Shown here: piece by piece, positions 34,846 to 44,808 of the stretch
How the letters are laid out: every line of letters starts with the position of its first letter
How positions within the stretch are numbered: position 1 is the first letter of the stretch
Assembly: GCF_000730165.1 (NCBI RefSeq)
Contig: NZ_CP022111.1
Span: 124,001 to 188,000, forward strand
DNA: 64,000 bases
Direction of reading: 5' to 3'
Source of the DNA: Nitrospirillum viridazoti CBAmc
GTDB lineage: Bacteria; Pseudomonadota; Alphaproteobacteria; Azospirillales; Azospirillaceae
Translations under genes and position numbers: made by a program
The notes under the pieces: model-generated
Seen by the model: the letters and a program-made list of their open reading frames with translations, nothing else
The model's database searches: none
What the model was told of the DNA's origin: nothing

Positions 34846-37326
34846 ATGTTCGCCAACTACCTGACCGTGGCGCTGCGCACGCTGATCAAGCACAGGCTCT
34901 ATTCCGCCATCACGGTGGCGGGGTTGGCGCTGGGTCTGGCGGCGGCCATCCTGATCGGCCTGTTCGTCCATAACGAACTGACCTATGACCGCGACGTCAC
35001 CGACGCCGACCGCATCCAGCAAGTGCTGGTCACCGCCACCCTGCCCGGCCGGGCGCCGGAGGATGGGGCGTCGCTGCCCATGCCCGTGGGGCCTGCGCTG
35101 AAGCAGGCTTTCCCCCGGCAGGTGGCCGAGATGGCCCGCATCCTGCCCCAGACATCCAGCCTCAAGCGGGATGAAACGCTGTTCAGCGAACAGGTGGCCG
35201 TGGCCGACACCAGCTTCTTCCGACTGTTCGACTGGCCCTTCCTGGCCGGCGACCGCGCCACGGCGCTGGACGACCCCAATTCGGTGGTGCTGACGCGCAA
35301 GACCGCCGCCAAGTATTTCGGCGACGCCGACGCGCTGGGCCGGACGCTGCTGGTGGACGGGCATCCGCTGCGGGTGACGGGCGTCATGCGCGACCTGCCG
35401 GCCAACACCCAGTTCGCCTTCGCCCTGCTGCTGCCCATGGACAGCCAGGCCAACCAGACCCCGGACTACCTGAGGGACCACTGGGGAGGGCTGATGACCC
35501 TGACCTTCCTGAAGCTGAAGCCGGAGGTCGACCCGCAGGCCGGCGCCGACGCCATCCGGGCCGGCCTTCCCGCCTTCGGCGCCGCCATACCGCCCATCCG
35601 CACCAACACGGGTGAGGTTCATCTGGGCGACATGTTCAAGTTCTACCTGGTGCCGTTGGCCGATGCCCACCTGCGTTCCGTGCGCAACGCCATGGTGGAG
35701 GGCACTAGCCCCCTGGAGATCGGCATCTTCACCGCCGTCGCCGTGCTGGTGCTGGCCATCGCCTGCATCAACTTCATGAACCTGGCGACGGCGCGAGCGT
35801 CCTTGAGGGCGCGCGAGGTGGCGCTGCGCAAGGTGGTGGGTGCCAGCCGTGGCCAGATCATGGTGCAGTTCCTGGGCGAATCCATCCTGCTGACGGGCCT
35901 GGCGCTGATCCTGGCGGTGGCGCTGGTGGAGGTGCTGCTGCCCTCCTTCACCGCCTTCCTGGGCAAGCCGTCGCTCGCCTTCAACTATCTGCGCGACGTG
36001 CGGGTGCTGGGCTGCCTGGCGGCCCTGGTGCTGGTGGTGGGCGGCGTTGGCGGCCTTTATCCCGCAATCTTCCTGTCCGCCTTTCAGCCGGGACCGGTGC
36101 TGAAGGGCAACAGCGGCGGCAGCGGGGCGGGCGGGCGCCTGCGCGTGGTTCTGGTGGTTCTGCAGTTCGCCATTTCCATCAGCCTGATGGTGGCGACGGG
36201 TGTGGTCTACGGCCAGCTGGCTTACGCCCAGGGCCGGGCGCTGGGCTTCAACAAGGAAAACATCGTTGTCCTCACCGATCTGTACGGGCCCGAGCTGCAG
36301 CAGAAGGCGGAAACCCTGCGCGACGCCCTGCGCCAGGACCCGCGCATCGCCGCGGCGGCCCTGGCCGAGTCCTATCCCGGCAGCGGCACGGAGAACAACA
36401 CGGGCGTGAACCATCCAGGTGCGCCGGCTGACGACGGGGCGGTGGTATTGCGCCGCGACGCCGTGGATGCCGACTATTTCAGTACCCTCAAGGTGCTTCA
36501 GGTGGCCGGCCGCGTCTTCGATCGTGAGCATCCCGCCGACGCCATCCCCCCGGCCGACCCGGCCAATCCGCAAAAACTGCGCCATGGTGGCGTGGTCCTG
36601 AACCGGTCGGCCGTGCGGCGCCTGGGCTACGCCTCGCCCGAGGCGGCGCTGGGCCAGCCGCTGATGCTGCCCGGCAAGGAGGGCGAGGCGGGGGTGGAGG
36701 TCACGGTGGTGGGCGTGGTGGAGGACTTCCACCAGGGCAGCGTCCACACCGCCGTGGCGCCGCAGATGTTCCTGGAAACGCCCAAGAGCTATAGCCAGCT
36801 GCTGATCCGGGTGAAGGCGGGCGAGATGCCCGGCGCGCTGGATCTGATCGACCGCAGCTGGCGCCAGATGATACCGGACCGGCCGGTGCCGCGCGTCTTC
36901 CTGGATGCCCAGCTGCAAAGCGTTTATGAGCGTGAGACCAAGACCGGCCAGCTGTTCGCCGCCTTCTCGGGCCTGGCCATCGTCATCGCCGCCCTGGGCC
37001 TGTTCGGCCTCGCCTCCTTCACCGCCGAGCGGCGGACCAAGGAGATCGGCCTGCGCAAGGTGCTGGGCGCCGGCGTCACCGACATCGTGCGCCTGCTGGT
37101 CTGGCAGTTCTCCAAGCCTGTGCTGGTGGCCAACCTCATCGCCTGGCCCGTCGCGTGGGTCGCCATGCGCCACTGGCTGGACGGCTTCGCCGACCGCGTT
37201 TCCCTTAATCCCCTGCTGTTCGTGGCGTCCGGCCTGTCGGCCCTGATGGTCGCCTGGGCCACGGTGGGGCTGCATGCCGCCCGGGTGGCGGCCACCAAAC
37301 CCGTCGTCGCCTTGCGCTATGAATAA
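34846..37326 (+). CDS. FtsX/MacB-type ABC permease, copy 1 of 5
   Basis: An 826-residue permease with a duplicated layout: an N-terminal TM (about 20-42, '[23 protein letters not shown]'), a first periplasmic MacB core domain, and a first FtsX membrane domain at about 285-440 ('[41 protein letters not shown]'). A TM near 440-465, a second periplasmic domain and a second FtsX domain follow at about 700-826 ('[43 protein letters not shown]'), ending 'KPVVALRYE'. This copy is the most divergent in its first FtsX block ('MNLATARAS' against 'VNLSTARSS' in the others). It is probably a mechanotransmission permease for efflux of peptides, lipids or antibiotics. Confidence 0.9.
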   Translation: MFANYLTVALRTLIKHRLYSAITVAGLALGLAAAILIGLFVHNELTYDRDVTDADRIQQVLVTATLPGRAPEDGASLPMPVGPALKQAFPRQVAEMARILPQTSSLKRDETLFSEQVAVADTSFFRLFDWPFLAGDRATALDDPNSVVLTRKTAAKYFGDADALGRTLLVDGHPLRVTGVMRDLPANTQFAFALLLPMDSQANQTPDYLRDHWGGLMTLTFLKLKPEVDPQAGADAIRAGLPAFGAAIPPIRTNTGEVHLGDMFKFYLVPLADAHLRSVRNAMVEGTSPLEIGIFTAVAVLVLAIACINFMNLATARASLRAREVALRKVVGASRGQIMVQFLGESILLTGLALILAVALVEVLLPSFTAFLGKPSLAFNYLRDVRVLGCLAALVLVVGGVGGLYPAIFLSAFQPGPVLKGNSGGSGAGGRLRVVLVVLQFAISISLMVATGVVYGQLAYAQGRALGFNKENIVVLTDLYGPELQQKAETLRDALRQDPRIAAAALAESYPGSGTENNTGVNHPGAPADDGAVVLRRDAVDADYFSTLKVLQVAGRVFDREHPADAIPPADPANPQKLRHGGVVLNRSAVRRLGYASPEAALGQPLMLPGKEGEAGVEVTVVGVVEDFHQGSVHTAVAPQMFLETPKSYSQLLIRVKAGEMPGALDLIDRSWRQMIPDRPVPRVFLDAQLQSVYERETKTGQLFAAFSGLAIVIAALGLFGLASFTAERRTKEIGLRKVLGAGVTDIVRLLVWQFSKPVLVANLIAWPVAWVAMRHWLDGFADRVSLNPLLFVASGLSALMVAWATVGLHAARVAATKPVVALRYE
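37051..37110 (+). repeat. 60-bp exact direct repeat, copy A (permease 1)
   Basis: These 60 bases, encoding '[20 protein letters not shown]', are identical to 39541-39600 in permease 2. Flanking bases differ on both sides. The match lies in the last FtsX domain, in front of the SKP motif. Confidence 0.9.
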
Positions 37327-37338
37327 GGAGTCCTCGCC

Positions 37339-39816
37339 ATGAAGATGCTGGGCAATTTCCTGCGGGTGGCGGTGCGCATCCTGGTGCGCGACCGTATGTA
37401 TACCCTGCTGAACGTGGCCGGTCTCGCCATCGGCATCGCCGCCGCCAGCATGTTGGGCCTCTATGTCTGGCATGAGACGCACTACGACGGCTTCTTCAGC
37501 AAGGCTGGCCAGATCTACCGCGTCGACAAGACGGAATTCGTGCCCGGCCGCATGCCCATCACCTACGATTCCACGGCCAAGCCCCTGGGTCCGATGCTGA
37601 AGCAGGATTTCCCCGAAGTCGAGGCTATGGTGCGCGTCCACAGCGAGCCGGTGGTGGTGTCGCGCGACGGCAATGCCTTCCGCGAGCGGATGCAGGTGGT
37701 GGATGGTGACTTCTTCCGGCTGTTCGACCTGCCCTTCATCGCCGGCGACCCCGGCACGGCGCTGGCCGCCCCCGGCACCGTCGTGCTGCCGGAAAGCCTG
37801 GCGCGCAAGTATTTCAACGGCGTGGATATCCTGGGCCGCACGCTGACGCTGACCAACGGCATCAGCCTGACGGTCAGCGGCGTCATCCGCGACCTGCCGA
37901 CCAATACCCACCTGCGGCGCGAGGCTATGCTGACCAACATCGGGACCCGGCTGGGCGAGAATTTCGACGGCTGGTTCGCCCGCATGGACACGACCTGGAA
38001 CACCAACTTCATCCGGACCTACATCCTGGTGAAGCCCGGCACCGACCCGGCGGCGCTGACGGCGCGCTTCCCCGCCTTCCTGGCAGCGCGCGACCCCAAC
38101 TATCTGTCGACCGGCACCAACAAGCCGGCCAAGGCCCTGGTCCTGACCGGCCTGACCCACATCCACACCGATCCCACCGGCGTTCCCGCCAACCTGTTGG
38201 GCGTACTGCACGGCCTGCTGGCCGTGGCTGCCGTGGTGCTGGGCATCGCCATCGTCAACTTCGTCAATTTGTCGACCGCCCGATCTTCCCTGCGGGTGCG
38301 CGAGGTGGCGGTACGCAAGGCGCTGGGCGCGCCGCGCGGGCTGCTGATCGGCCAGTTCCTGGTGGAATCGGTGTTGCTGACCCTGGTGGCCGCCGTGCTG
38401 GGGTACGTCCTGCTGGAAATGCTCATGCCCACCTTCGTGTCCGCGCTGGGCATCCGGTTCGACCGGGGTTATCTCTACAGCCCCTGGCTGCTGGTGGCGG
38501 AACTGGCGGGTGTGCTGGCGGTGGGCGGCCTGGCCGGCCTCTATCCGGCGCTGGTCCTGTCGCGGCCCACCGCCTCGGTCCTGCTGAAAGGCGGGACGGT
38601 GTCGTCGGGCGGATCGGCGGTGCGCACCCTGCTGGTGGTGGCGCAGTTCAGCGCCGCCATCCTGCTGGCCATCTCCACCATCGTCATCTTCCAGCAGACG
38701 CGCTACGTCAGCAGCCAGCAGCTGGGCTTCAACGCCGACGGCGTGCTGCTGGTGCGGGAGCTGCACCAGCCGGAGGCGCGCGCCCACATCGAAAGCTTCC
38801 GCCAGGCGCTGCTGCGCATCCCGGGCGTGGCCCAGGCGGGCGCCAGCTTCCATGCCCCCGCCGACGGGTCGGACAGCACCGACAACTACCATGTGCCGGG
38901 CACGGTGGACGACGGTACCATCGTCTTCCGCAGCGAATTCATCGGGCACGATTATCTGCAGGCCATGGGCGTGCGGCTGCTGGCCGGCCGCCTGTTCGAC
39001 CGCGCCGCCACGGCGGATGCGCTGCGCGATCCGGCGGCGGCGGCCCCGACCGAGGGCATCCACAATGTGCGCCCCACCGATCCGCTGGGCCGCACGGTGG
39101 TGCTGTCCTGGCGGGCCGTTCAGCGCCTGGGCTTTCACACGGCGGAAGAGGCGGTGGGTCGCCAGGTGATCTATGACGTCGACTATCCGCTGACCATCAT
39201 TGGCGTGGTGGACGACTGGCAGTTCAACAGTGCCCGGACGGAACTGCAGCCCACCGCCTTCCTGCTGGACGAACGGGGCCTGGATGTCATGGCCGTCCAC
39301 CTGACACCTGTCGCCGGGGCCGCCACGCTGGCCGCCATCGACCAGCTGTGGAAGGATACCTTCCCCACCATCCCCGAGAACCGGGAGTTTCTGGACGACC
39401 ATATCCGCGACGCCTACACCGGCGAGATGCGCCAGGGGACCCTGCTGGCGGGCTTCACCGGCTTGGCCATCCTGATCGCCTGCCTGGGCCTGTTCGGCCT
39501 CGCCGCCTTCACCGCGCAGCGCCGGACGAAGGAGATTGGGCTGCGCAAGGTGCTGGGCGCCGGCGTCACCGACATCGTGCGCCTGCTGGTCTGGCAGTTC
39601 AGCAAGCCGGTCATGGTGGCCAACCTCATCGCCTGGCCGTTGGCCTGGCTGGGGCTCAGGCGCTGGCTGCAGGGTTACGCCTACCGTATCGAGTTGAACC
39701 CGCTGGTCTTCGCCGTGGCCGGGCTGGCGGCGCTGGTCATCGCCTGGGTGACGGTCGCCGGCCATGCCGCCCGGGTGGCGGCGGCCAAGCCCGTGGATGC
39801 CCTGCGCTACGAGTAG
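37339..39816 (+). CDS. FtsX/MacB-type ABC permease, copy 2 of 5
   Basis: An 825-residue paralogue of the preceding permease, starting 12 bases after it at ATG 37339 with AAGGAG before it. It has the same two-half architecture. The N-terminal TM is followed by the family hallmark 'VWHETHYDGFFSKAGQIYRV'; the first FtsX block has 'NFVNLSTARSSLRVREVAVRKALGAPRGLLIGQFLVES'; the second has '[39 protein letters not shown]' and ends 'ALRYE'. It shares an exact 60-bp DNA stretch with copy 1. The substrate is unknown. Tight spacing and no terminator place it in the same transcript. Confidence 0.9.
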   Translation: MKMLGNFLRVAVRILVRDRMYTLLNVAGLAIGIAAASMLGLYVWHETHYDGFFSKAGQIYRVDKTEFVPGRMPITYDSTAKPLGPMLKQDFPEVEAMVRVHSEPVVVSRDGNAFRERMQVVDGDFFRLFDLPFIAGDPGTALAAPGTVVLPESLARKYFNGVDILGRTLTLTNGISLTVSGVIRDLPTNTHLRREAMLTNIGTRLGENFDGWFARMDTTWNTNFIRTYILVKPGTDPAALTARFPAFLAARDPNYLSTGTNKPAKALVLTGLTHIHTDPTGVPANLLGVLHGLLAVAAVVLGIAIVNFVNLSTARSSLRVREVAVRKALGAPRGLLIGQFLVESVLLTLVAAVLGYVLLEMLMPTFVSALGIRFDRGYLYSPWLLVAELAGVLAVGGLAGLYPALVLSRPTASVLLKGGTVSSGGSAVRTLLVVAQFSAAILLAISTIVIFQQTRYVSSQQLGFNADGVLLVRELHQPEARAHIESFRQALLRIPGVAQAGASFHAPADGSDSTDNYHVPGTVDDGTIVFRSEFIGHDYLQAMGVRLLAGRLFDRAATADALRDPAAAAPTEGIHNVRPTDPLGRTVVLSWRAVQRLGFHTAEEAVGRQVIYDVDYPLTIIGVVDDWQFNSARTELQPTAFLLDERGLDVMAVHLTPVAGAATLAAIDQLWKDTFPTIPENREFLDDHIRDAYTGEMRQGTLLAGFTGLAILIACLGLFGLAAFTAQRRTKEIGLRKVLGAGVTDIVRLLVWQFSKPVMVANLIAWPLAWLGLRRWLQGYAYRIELNPLVFAVAGLAALVIAWVTVAGHAARVAAAKPVDALRYE
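39541..39600 (+). repeat. 60-bp exact direct repeat, copy B (permease 2)
   Basis: Identical over 60 bases to 37051-37110, 2.49 kb upstream. Copies 3-5 carry the same protein motif with several base changes at the equivalent place. Confidence 0.9.
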
Positions 39817-39888
39817 GCGCAAGGCGGAGCGAGGATAGTCAAGGGCCGGATGGCCCGCTGGCACCTGAACGAAGAGGAAGGGGGCATC

Positions 39889-42336
39889 ATGTTCGGCAAT
39901 TTCCTGAAGGTCGCCGTGCGGGTCCTGGTGCGCCAGCGCCTCTACACCGCCCTGAACATCGCCGGCCTGGCGCTGGGCATGGCCACGGCGGCCATGATCG
40001 GCCTCTTCGTCTGGCATGAGATGCACTATGACGGCTTCTTTTCCCACGCTGACCGCATCCAGCGCCTGATCCGCACCTTCCACACACCCAGCGGCGCCGC
40101 TGTGACCGTGGCCGCGCAGGCCAAGCCCACGGGCCCGGCCTTGGCGCATGACTTCCCGGAGGCGGAGGCCGTGGTGCGGGTGGTGAACCATGCCGTGGCC
40201 GTGCGCCGCGACAGCGCCGTGTTCGAGGTACACCTTACCCTGGCCGACGCAGACTATTTCCGCCTGTTCGACTGGCCCTTCCTGGCGGGCGATCCCACCA
40301 CCGCCATCAGCCAGCCCGGCACCGTGGTCCTGACGGAGACGACGGCGCGCAAGCTGTTTTCCAGCGTCGACATCCTGGGCCGCGCCGTCACCCTGACCTC
40401 GGGCGTGACGCTGACGGTGGCGGGCGTCATCCGCGACCTGCCGTCCAACACCGTTTTCCATATGGAGATGTTGGCCAACATCTCCACCCGTCTCAACGAC
40501 GGCTGGGATGAGCCTTTCGCCGCGGCTGACACCCAATGGCACCACAGCTTCCTACGCACCTATCTGCTGCTGAAGCTGGGGGTGGAGCCGGCGTCCCTGG
40601 TGGCGCGCTTCCCCGGCTTCCTGGCGGCCCGCATGACGGAATACCTGGACACGGCCACGGGCAAGCCCAGCGCGACCCTGGACCTGCAGCCGCTGACCCG
40701 GGTGCATGTCGAGGGCATCAGCGACGACGGCGTGCCCCTCAGCCTGTTGGTCACTTTCCTGGGCGTGGGGGCGCTGGTGCTGGGGATCGCCGTCATCAAC
40801 TTCATCAACCTGTCGACCGCCCGCTCCTCGCTGCGCGCGCGGGAGGTGGCCATCCGCAAGACCCTGGGCGGGCGGCGCGGCATGCTGGTGATGCAATTCC
40901 TGACGGAATCGGTGCTGCTGTCCCTCATCTCCGGCGCCTTGGCCCTGGTGCTGGTGGAACTGGCCATGCCCCGCTTCCTGGCGCTGCTGGACCTGCGCAT
41001 GGATGCGCATTTCATGTCCGGCCTGTGGATCGCGGCCGTGTCGCTGCCCCTGGTGGCGGTGGTGGGCTTGGCCGGCGGCTTCTACCCGGCGCTGGTCCTG
41101 TCACGGCCTCGGCCGGGCGACCTGCTGAAGGGCGGGCCCATGGCGGCCGGCGGCGGGCGATTGCGCGCCATCCTGGTGGTGGCCCAGTTCGCCGCCGCCA
41201 TCGTGCTGGGCATCTCCACCGTCGTCATGCTGCAGCAGACGCGCTACGCCAGTACCCAGCGCCTGGGTTTCATGCCGGAAAACGTCGTGCTGCTGCGCGG
41301 GCTGGACACGCCGGCGGGCCATGCCCACCAGCAGGCCCTGCGCGAGGCGCTGCTGCGCATTCCGGGCGTGATCGCGGCGGGCGGCAGCCTGTGGATGCCG
41401 GGCGACGGCTCCGATCGCTTCTCCTCCTACCGCCTGCCCGATACGCCCAAGGAGAAGGAACTGCAGCTGCGCACCGAGGGGGTGGACTTCGGCTACATGG
41501 AAGCCGTGGGCATGAAGATCCTGGCCGGCCGGCTGTTCGATCAGGCCCATCCCCAGGACGGCCAGATCACCCGGCCGGACGCGCCGGAGGATGAGGAGGC
41601 GCCCCAGGGGGACAGCATCGTGCTATCCGCCCTGGCCGTGACGCGCCTGGGTCTGGGCACCCCGCAACAGGCCCTGGGCCACACGGTGATCTATGGCGAC
41701 CACACGGCCTTGACCGTCATCGGCGTGGTGGACGACGTGCAGTTCGACAGCGCCAAGTCGGTGCTGGAACCCACCCTTTACCTGATCGAACCCCGGTTCA
41801 TGGACGTCATGGCGGTCCGGGTGGCCGCCGGCAGCGGAGCCGGTACCTTGGCCGCCATCGACGACACCTGGCGCCGCCTCTACCCCGACCTGCCGCTGAA
41901 GCGGGAATTCCTGGACGACCACATCCGTGACACCTACGCCACCACGGCGCACCAGGGCCAGCTGCTGGGCCTGTTCTCCGGCCTCGCCATCCTCATCGCC
42001 TGCCTAGGACTATTCGGCCTGGCCGCCTTCACGGCGGAGCGGCGGACGAAGGAGATCGGGCTGCGCAAGGTGCTGGGCGCCACCGTGCCCGACATCGTGC
42101 GCCTGCTCGTCTGGCAATTCAGCAAGCCGGTGGTCGTGGCGACGCTGGTCGCCTGGCCGGTGGCCTGGGTGCTGGCCGGCCGCTGGTTGGGCGAATTCGT
42201 CTACCGCGTCGACCGCGATCCCCTGGTCTTCGTCATCGCCGGCCTGGTGGCGCTGCTGATCGCCTGGGTGACGGTGGCGGGCCACGCCGCCCGGGTGGCC
42301 GCCGCCAAGCCGGTGCGCGCCCTGCGCTACGAATAG
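39889..42336 (+). CDS. FtsX/MacB-type ABC permease, copy 3 of 5
   Basis: An 815-residue paralogue. I chose ATG 39889 (MFGNFLKVAVRVL) because GAGGAAGGGGG lies upstream and the other copies start at the same motif; the frame open to 39850 adds 13 unrelated residues. It contains 'VWHEMHYDGFFSHADRIQRL', the first FtsX block '[38 protein letters not shown]' and the second block '[34 protein letters not shown]', ending 'ALRYE'. The 'RKTLGGRRG' motif is shared with copy 4, which makes these two the closest sisters by eye. The gap to copy 2 is 72 bases with no terminator. Confidence 0.9.
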   Translation: MFGNFLKVAVRVLVRQRLYTALNIAGLALGMATAAMIGLFVWHEMHYDGFFSHADRIQRLIRTFHTPSGAAVTVAAQAKPTGPALAHDFPEAEAVVRVVNHAVAVRRDSAVFEVHLTLADADYFRLFDWPFLAGDPTTAISQPGTVVLTETTARKLFSSVDILGRAVTLTSGVTLTVAGVIRDLPSNTVFHMEMLANISTRLNDGWDEPFAAADTQWHHSFLRTYLLLKLGVEPASLVARFPGFLAARMTEYLDTATGKPSATLDLQPLTRVHVEGISDDGVPLSLLVTFLGVGALVLGIAVINFINLSTARSSLRAREVAIRKTLGGRRGMLVMQFLTESVLLSLISGALALVLVELAMPRFLALLDLRMDAHFMSGLWIAAVSLPLVAVVGLAGGFYPALVLSRPRPGDLLKGGPMAAGGGRLRAILVVAQFAAAIVLGISTVVMLQQTRYASTQRLGFMPENVVLLRGLDTPAGHAHQQALREALLRIPGVIAAGGSLWMPGDGSDRFSSYRLPDTPKEKELQLRTEGVDFGYMEAVGMKILAGRLFDQAHPQDGQITRPDAPEDEEAPQGDSIVLSALAVTRLGLGTPQQALGHTVIYGDHTALTVIGVVDDVQFDSAKSVLEPTLYLIEPRFMDVMAVRVAAGSGAGTLAAIDDTWRRLYPDLPLKREFLDDHIRDTYATTAHQGQLLGLFSGLAILIACLGLFGLAAFTAERRTKEIGLRKVLGATVPDIVRLLVWQFSKPVVVATLVAWPVAWVLAGRWLGEFVYRVDRDPLVFVIAGLVALLIAWVTVAGHAARVAAAKPVRALRYE

Positions 42337-42348
42337 GATGCCCGCCCC

Positions 42349-44799
42349 ATGCTGCTGAACTATCTGCGTGTCGCGTTTCGTGTGCTCGTGCGCCAGCGGC
42401 TTTACGCCGCCCTGAACGTGGCGGGCCTGGCGCTGGGCATCGCCACGGCGGCCATGATGGCGCTGTTCGTCTGGCATGAGACCCACTTCGACGGCTTTTA
42501 TCGCGATGCCGGCCGCATTTTCCGCGTGCTTCCGGCACAATACCTGCCCGGCCATGAGCCCAGTCGCATGACGGTAACGGCGAAGCCCCTGGGGCCCGTC
42601 CTGGCGGCGGACCTGCCGGAGGTGGAGGCCATGGTGCGGGTGGTGCGTCACACCGTGGTGCTACGCGACAAGGGTGCGCCGGTGGAGGACCGCGTCGCGC
42701 TGGTGGATGCGCCCTTCTTCCGCCTGTTCGACTTTCCCTTCCTGGCGGGCGATCCGGCTACGGCGCTGGCCGGACCTGGCACCGTGGTCCTGACGGAGGG
42801 GCAGGCACGCCGCTATTTCGGGACGACGGAGGTCTTGGGCCGCACCCTGACCCTGACGTCGGGCGCCGGGCTGATGGTGACGGGCGTGGTGCGGGATCTG
42901 CCGTCCAACACCCTGTTCAGCCGCGAGATGCCCACCCAGATTTGGACCAACATCGCCACCAAGTTCCAGGACGGCTGGGACCCCTTGTTCGCCGACAAGG
43001 ACACCCGGTGGCGGGACGAGTTCCTTCAAACTTTCGTGATGCTGCGGCCGGGCGTGGATCCGGCGGCCCTGGCGCCGCGCTTCCCGGCCCTGCTGGCCGC
43101 TCACCGCGAAGGCATGGAGGCCGTGGCGCCGGGCCTGGTGGAAACCCTGGAGCTGCAGCCGCTGACAGCCATGCACATCGAGCCGATCGAGGGCAGGGGC
43201 ATATCTCCCGTCACGCTTGCGGGGTTCGTTGGCGTCGCCGGCCTGGTGCTGGCCATCGCCGTCGTCAATTTCGTGAACCTGTCGACCGCGCGGTCCTCGC
43301 TGCGGGCGCGCGAGGTCGCCATCCGCAAGACCCTGGGCGGGCGGCGCGGTCAGCTGGTGGCGCAGTTCCTGCTGGAATCGCTGCTGTTGGCCCTGGTGGC
43401 TGGCCTGTTGGGGCTGGTGCTGGTGGAACTGGCCATGCCCCGATTCCTCAACCTTCTGAACGTGCGGTTGGACGCGGGCTTCCTGTCCGGCGCCTGGCTG
43501 CTGGCGGCCATCTCGCCGCTGGTGCTGATCGTGGGTCTCGTGGGCGGCCTCTATCCCGCTTATGCCCTGTCGCGGCCCCGGCCCACCGATCTGCTGCGGG
43601 GAAGCCGAGCCACCGGCGGCGGCCGGCTGCGCGCTGCCCTGGTGATGCTGCAGTTCACGGTGGCCATCGTGCTGGGCATCGCCACCGTCGTCATAGGCCA
43701 GCAGACCCGCTACGCCAGCACGCAGAACCTTGGCTTCCGGGCGGAGGGGGCGGTGGTGCTGCGCGGATTGGACCGGCCGGCGGGATTGGCCGGCATCGAC
43801 GCCCTGCGCGACGCGCTGCTGCGCATCCCCGGCATCGCCGCCGTCGGTGCCGCCGCCAATGTGCCCAGCGACCGCAGCGAATGGACCAACAACTACCGCC
43901 TGCCGGAGGCGCCGGAGGGATTGCCCGACCTGCTGATCCGGACCGAGCAGGTGGACACGGACTATCTGCAGGCCCTGGGCGTGCCCTTGCGGGCGGGACG
44001 CCTGTTCGATCCGGCGCGGCCCGGCGACATCACCAGCCATGCCGCCCTGCGGGCGGGTGGTGGCGGCGTCACCATTCCCGTCATACTGTCGACCACGGCG
44101 GTGCGGCGCCTGGGCCTGGCCACGGCGGAACAGGCCGTGGGACGCACGGTGATGTATGGCGGCGGCACCGCGCTGACCATCATCGGCGTGGTGGACGACG
44201 TGCAGTTCGACAGCGCCCGTTCCGGCTTCGAGCCCACGATTTACCTGGCCATGCATGACGACCGGTCCGTCATGCTGGTGCGTCTTGCACCCAACGCCGA
44301 CGCCGCCACCCTGGCCGCCATCGACGACACTTGGCGCCGGCTGTTGCCCGACCTGCCGCTGGCACGTGAATTCCTGGACGACCATATTCGCCAGGTCTAC
44401 GCGGACGAGGCGCGGCAGGGAGATCTTTTGGCCCTGTTCTCCGGCCTCGCCATCTTGATCGCCTGTCTGGGCCTGTTCGGCCTGACGGCCTTCACGGCGG
44501 AGCGGCGGACCAAGGAGATCGGCATCCGCAAGGTGCTGGGTGCCACCGTGGCCGACGTTGTGCGCCTGCTGGTCTGGCAATTCAGCAAGCCGGTGCTGGT
44601 GGCCAACCTGATCGCCTGGCCCGTGGCGTGGATGCTGATGGGGTGGTGGCTGGGCGGCTATGTCTATCGCATCGACCTCAATCCGCTGGTCTTCGCCTTG
44701 GCCAGCCTGGCCGCCCTGCTCGTCGCCTGGGCCACCGTGGCGGGCCACGCCGCCCGGGTGGCCTCGGCCAAGCCGGTCACGGCGCTGCGGTATGAATAA
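42349..44799 (+). CDS. FtsX/MacB-type ABC permease, copy 4 of 5
   Basis: An 816-residue paralogue starting 12 bases after copy 3 (AGGA ten bases upstream of ATG 42349). Landmarks are 'VWHETHFDGFYRDAGRIFRV', first FtsX block '[38 protein letters not shown]' and second block '[32 protein letters not shown]', ending 'ALRYE'. The periplasmic halves differ strongly from copies 1, 2 and 5, while the membrane blocks are nearly identical. That is the pattern expected if the periplasmic parts specialise for different cargo or partners. Confidence 0.9.
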   Translation: MLLNYLRVAFRVLVRQRLYAALNVAGLALGIATAAMMALFVWHETHFDGFYRDAGRIFRVLPAQYLPGHEPSRMTVTAKPLGPVLAADLPEVEAMVRVVRHTVVLRDKGAPVEDRVALVDAPFFRLFDFPFLAGDPATALAGPGTVVLTEGQARRYFGTTEVLGRTLTLTSGAGLMVTGVVRDLPSNTLFSREMPTQIWTNIATKFQDGWDPLFADKDTRWRDEFLQTFVMLRPGVDPAALAPRFPALLAAHREGMEAVAPGLVETLELQPLTAMHIEPIEGRGISPVTLAGFVGVAGLVLAIAVVNFVNLSTARSSLRAREVAIRKTLGGRRGQLVAQFLLESLLLALVAGLLGLVLVELAMPRFLNLLNVRLDAGFLSGAWLLAAISPLVLIVGLVGGLYPAYALSRPRPTDLLRGSRATGGGRLRAALVMLQFTVAIVLGIATVVIGQQTRYASTQNLGFRAEGAVVLRGLDRPAGLAGIDALRDALLRIPGIAAVGAAANVPSDRSEWTNNYRLPEAPEGLPDLLIRTEQVDTDYLQALGVPLRAGRLFDPARPGDITSHAALRAGGGGVTIPVILSTTAVRRLGLATAEQAVGRTVMYGGGTALTIIGVVDDVQFDSARSGFEPTIYLAMHDDRSVMLVRLAPNADAATLAAIDDTWRRLLPDLPLAREFLDDHIRQVYADEARQGDLLALFSGLAILIACLGLFGLTAFTAERRTKEIGIRKVLGATVADVVRLLVWQFSKPVLVANLIAWPVAWMLMGWWLGGYVYRIDLNPLVFALASLAALLVAWATVAGHAARVASAKPVTALRYE

Positions 44800-44808
44800 G
44801 GAGGCGAT

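Noticed and set aside
37051-39600. Reading the 60-bp repeats as a mobile-element or attachment-site duplication
   Set aside because: They are in-frame parts of a conserved protein motif in both paralogues. Duplication plus gene conversion explains them.
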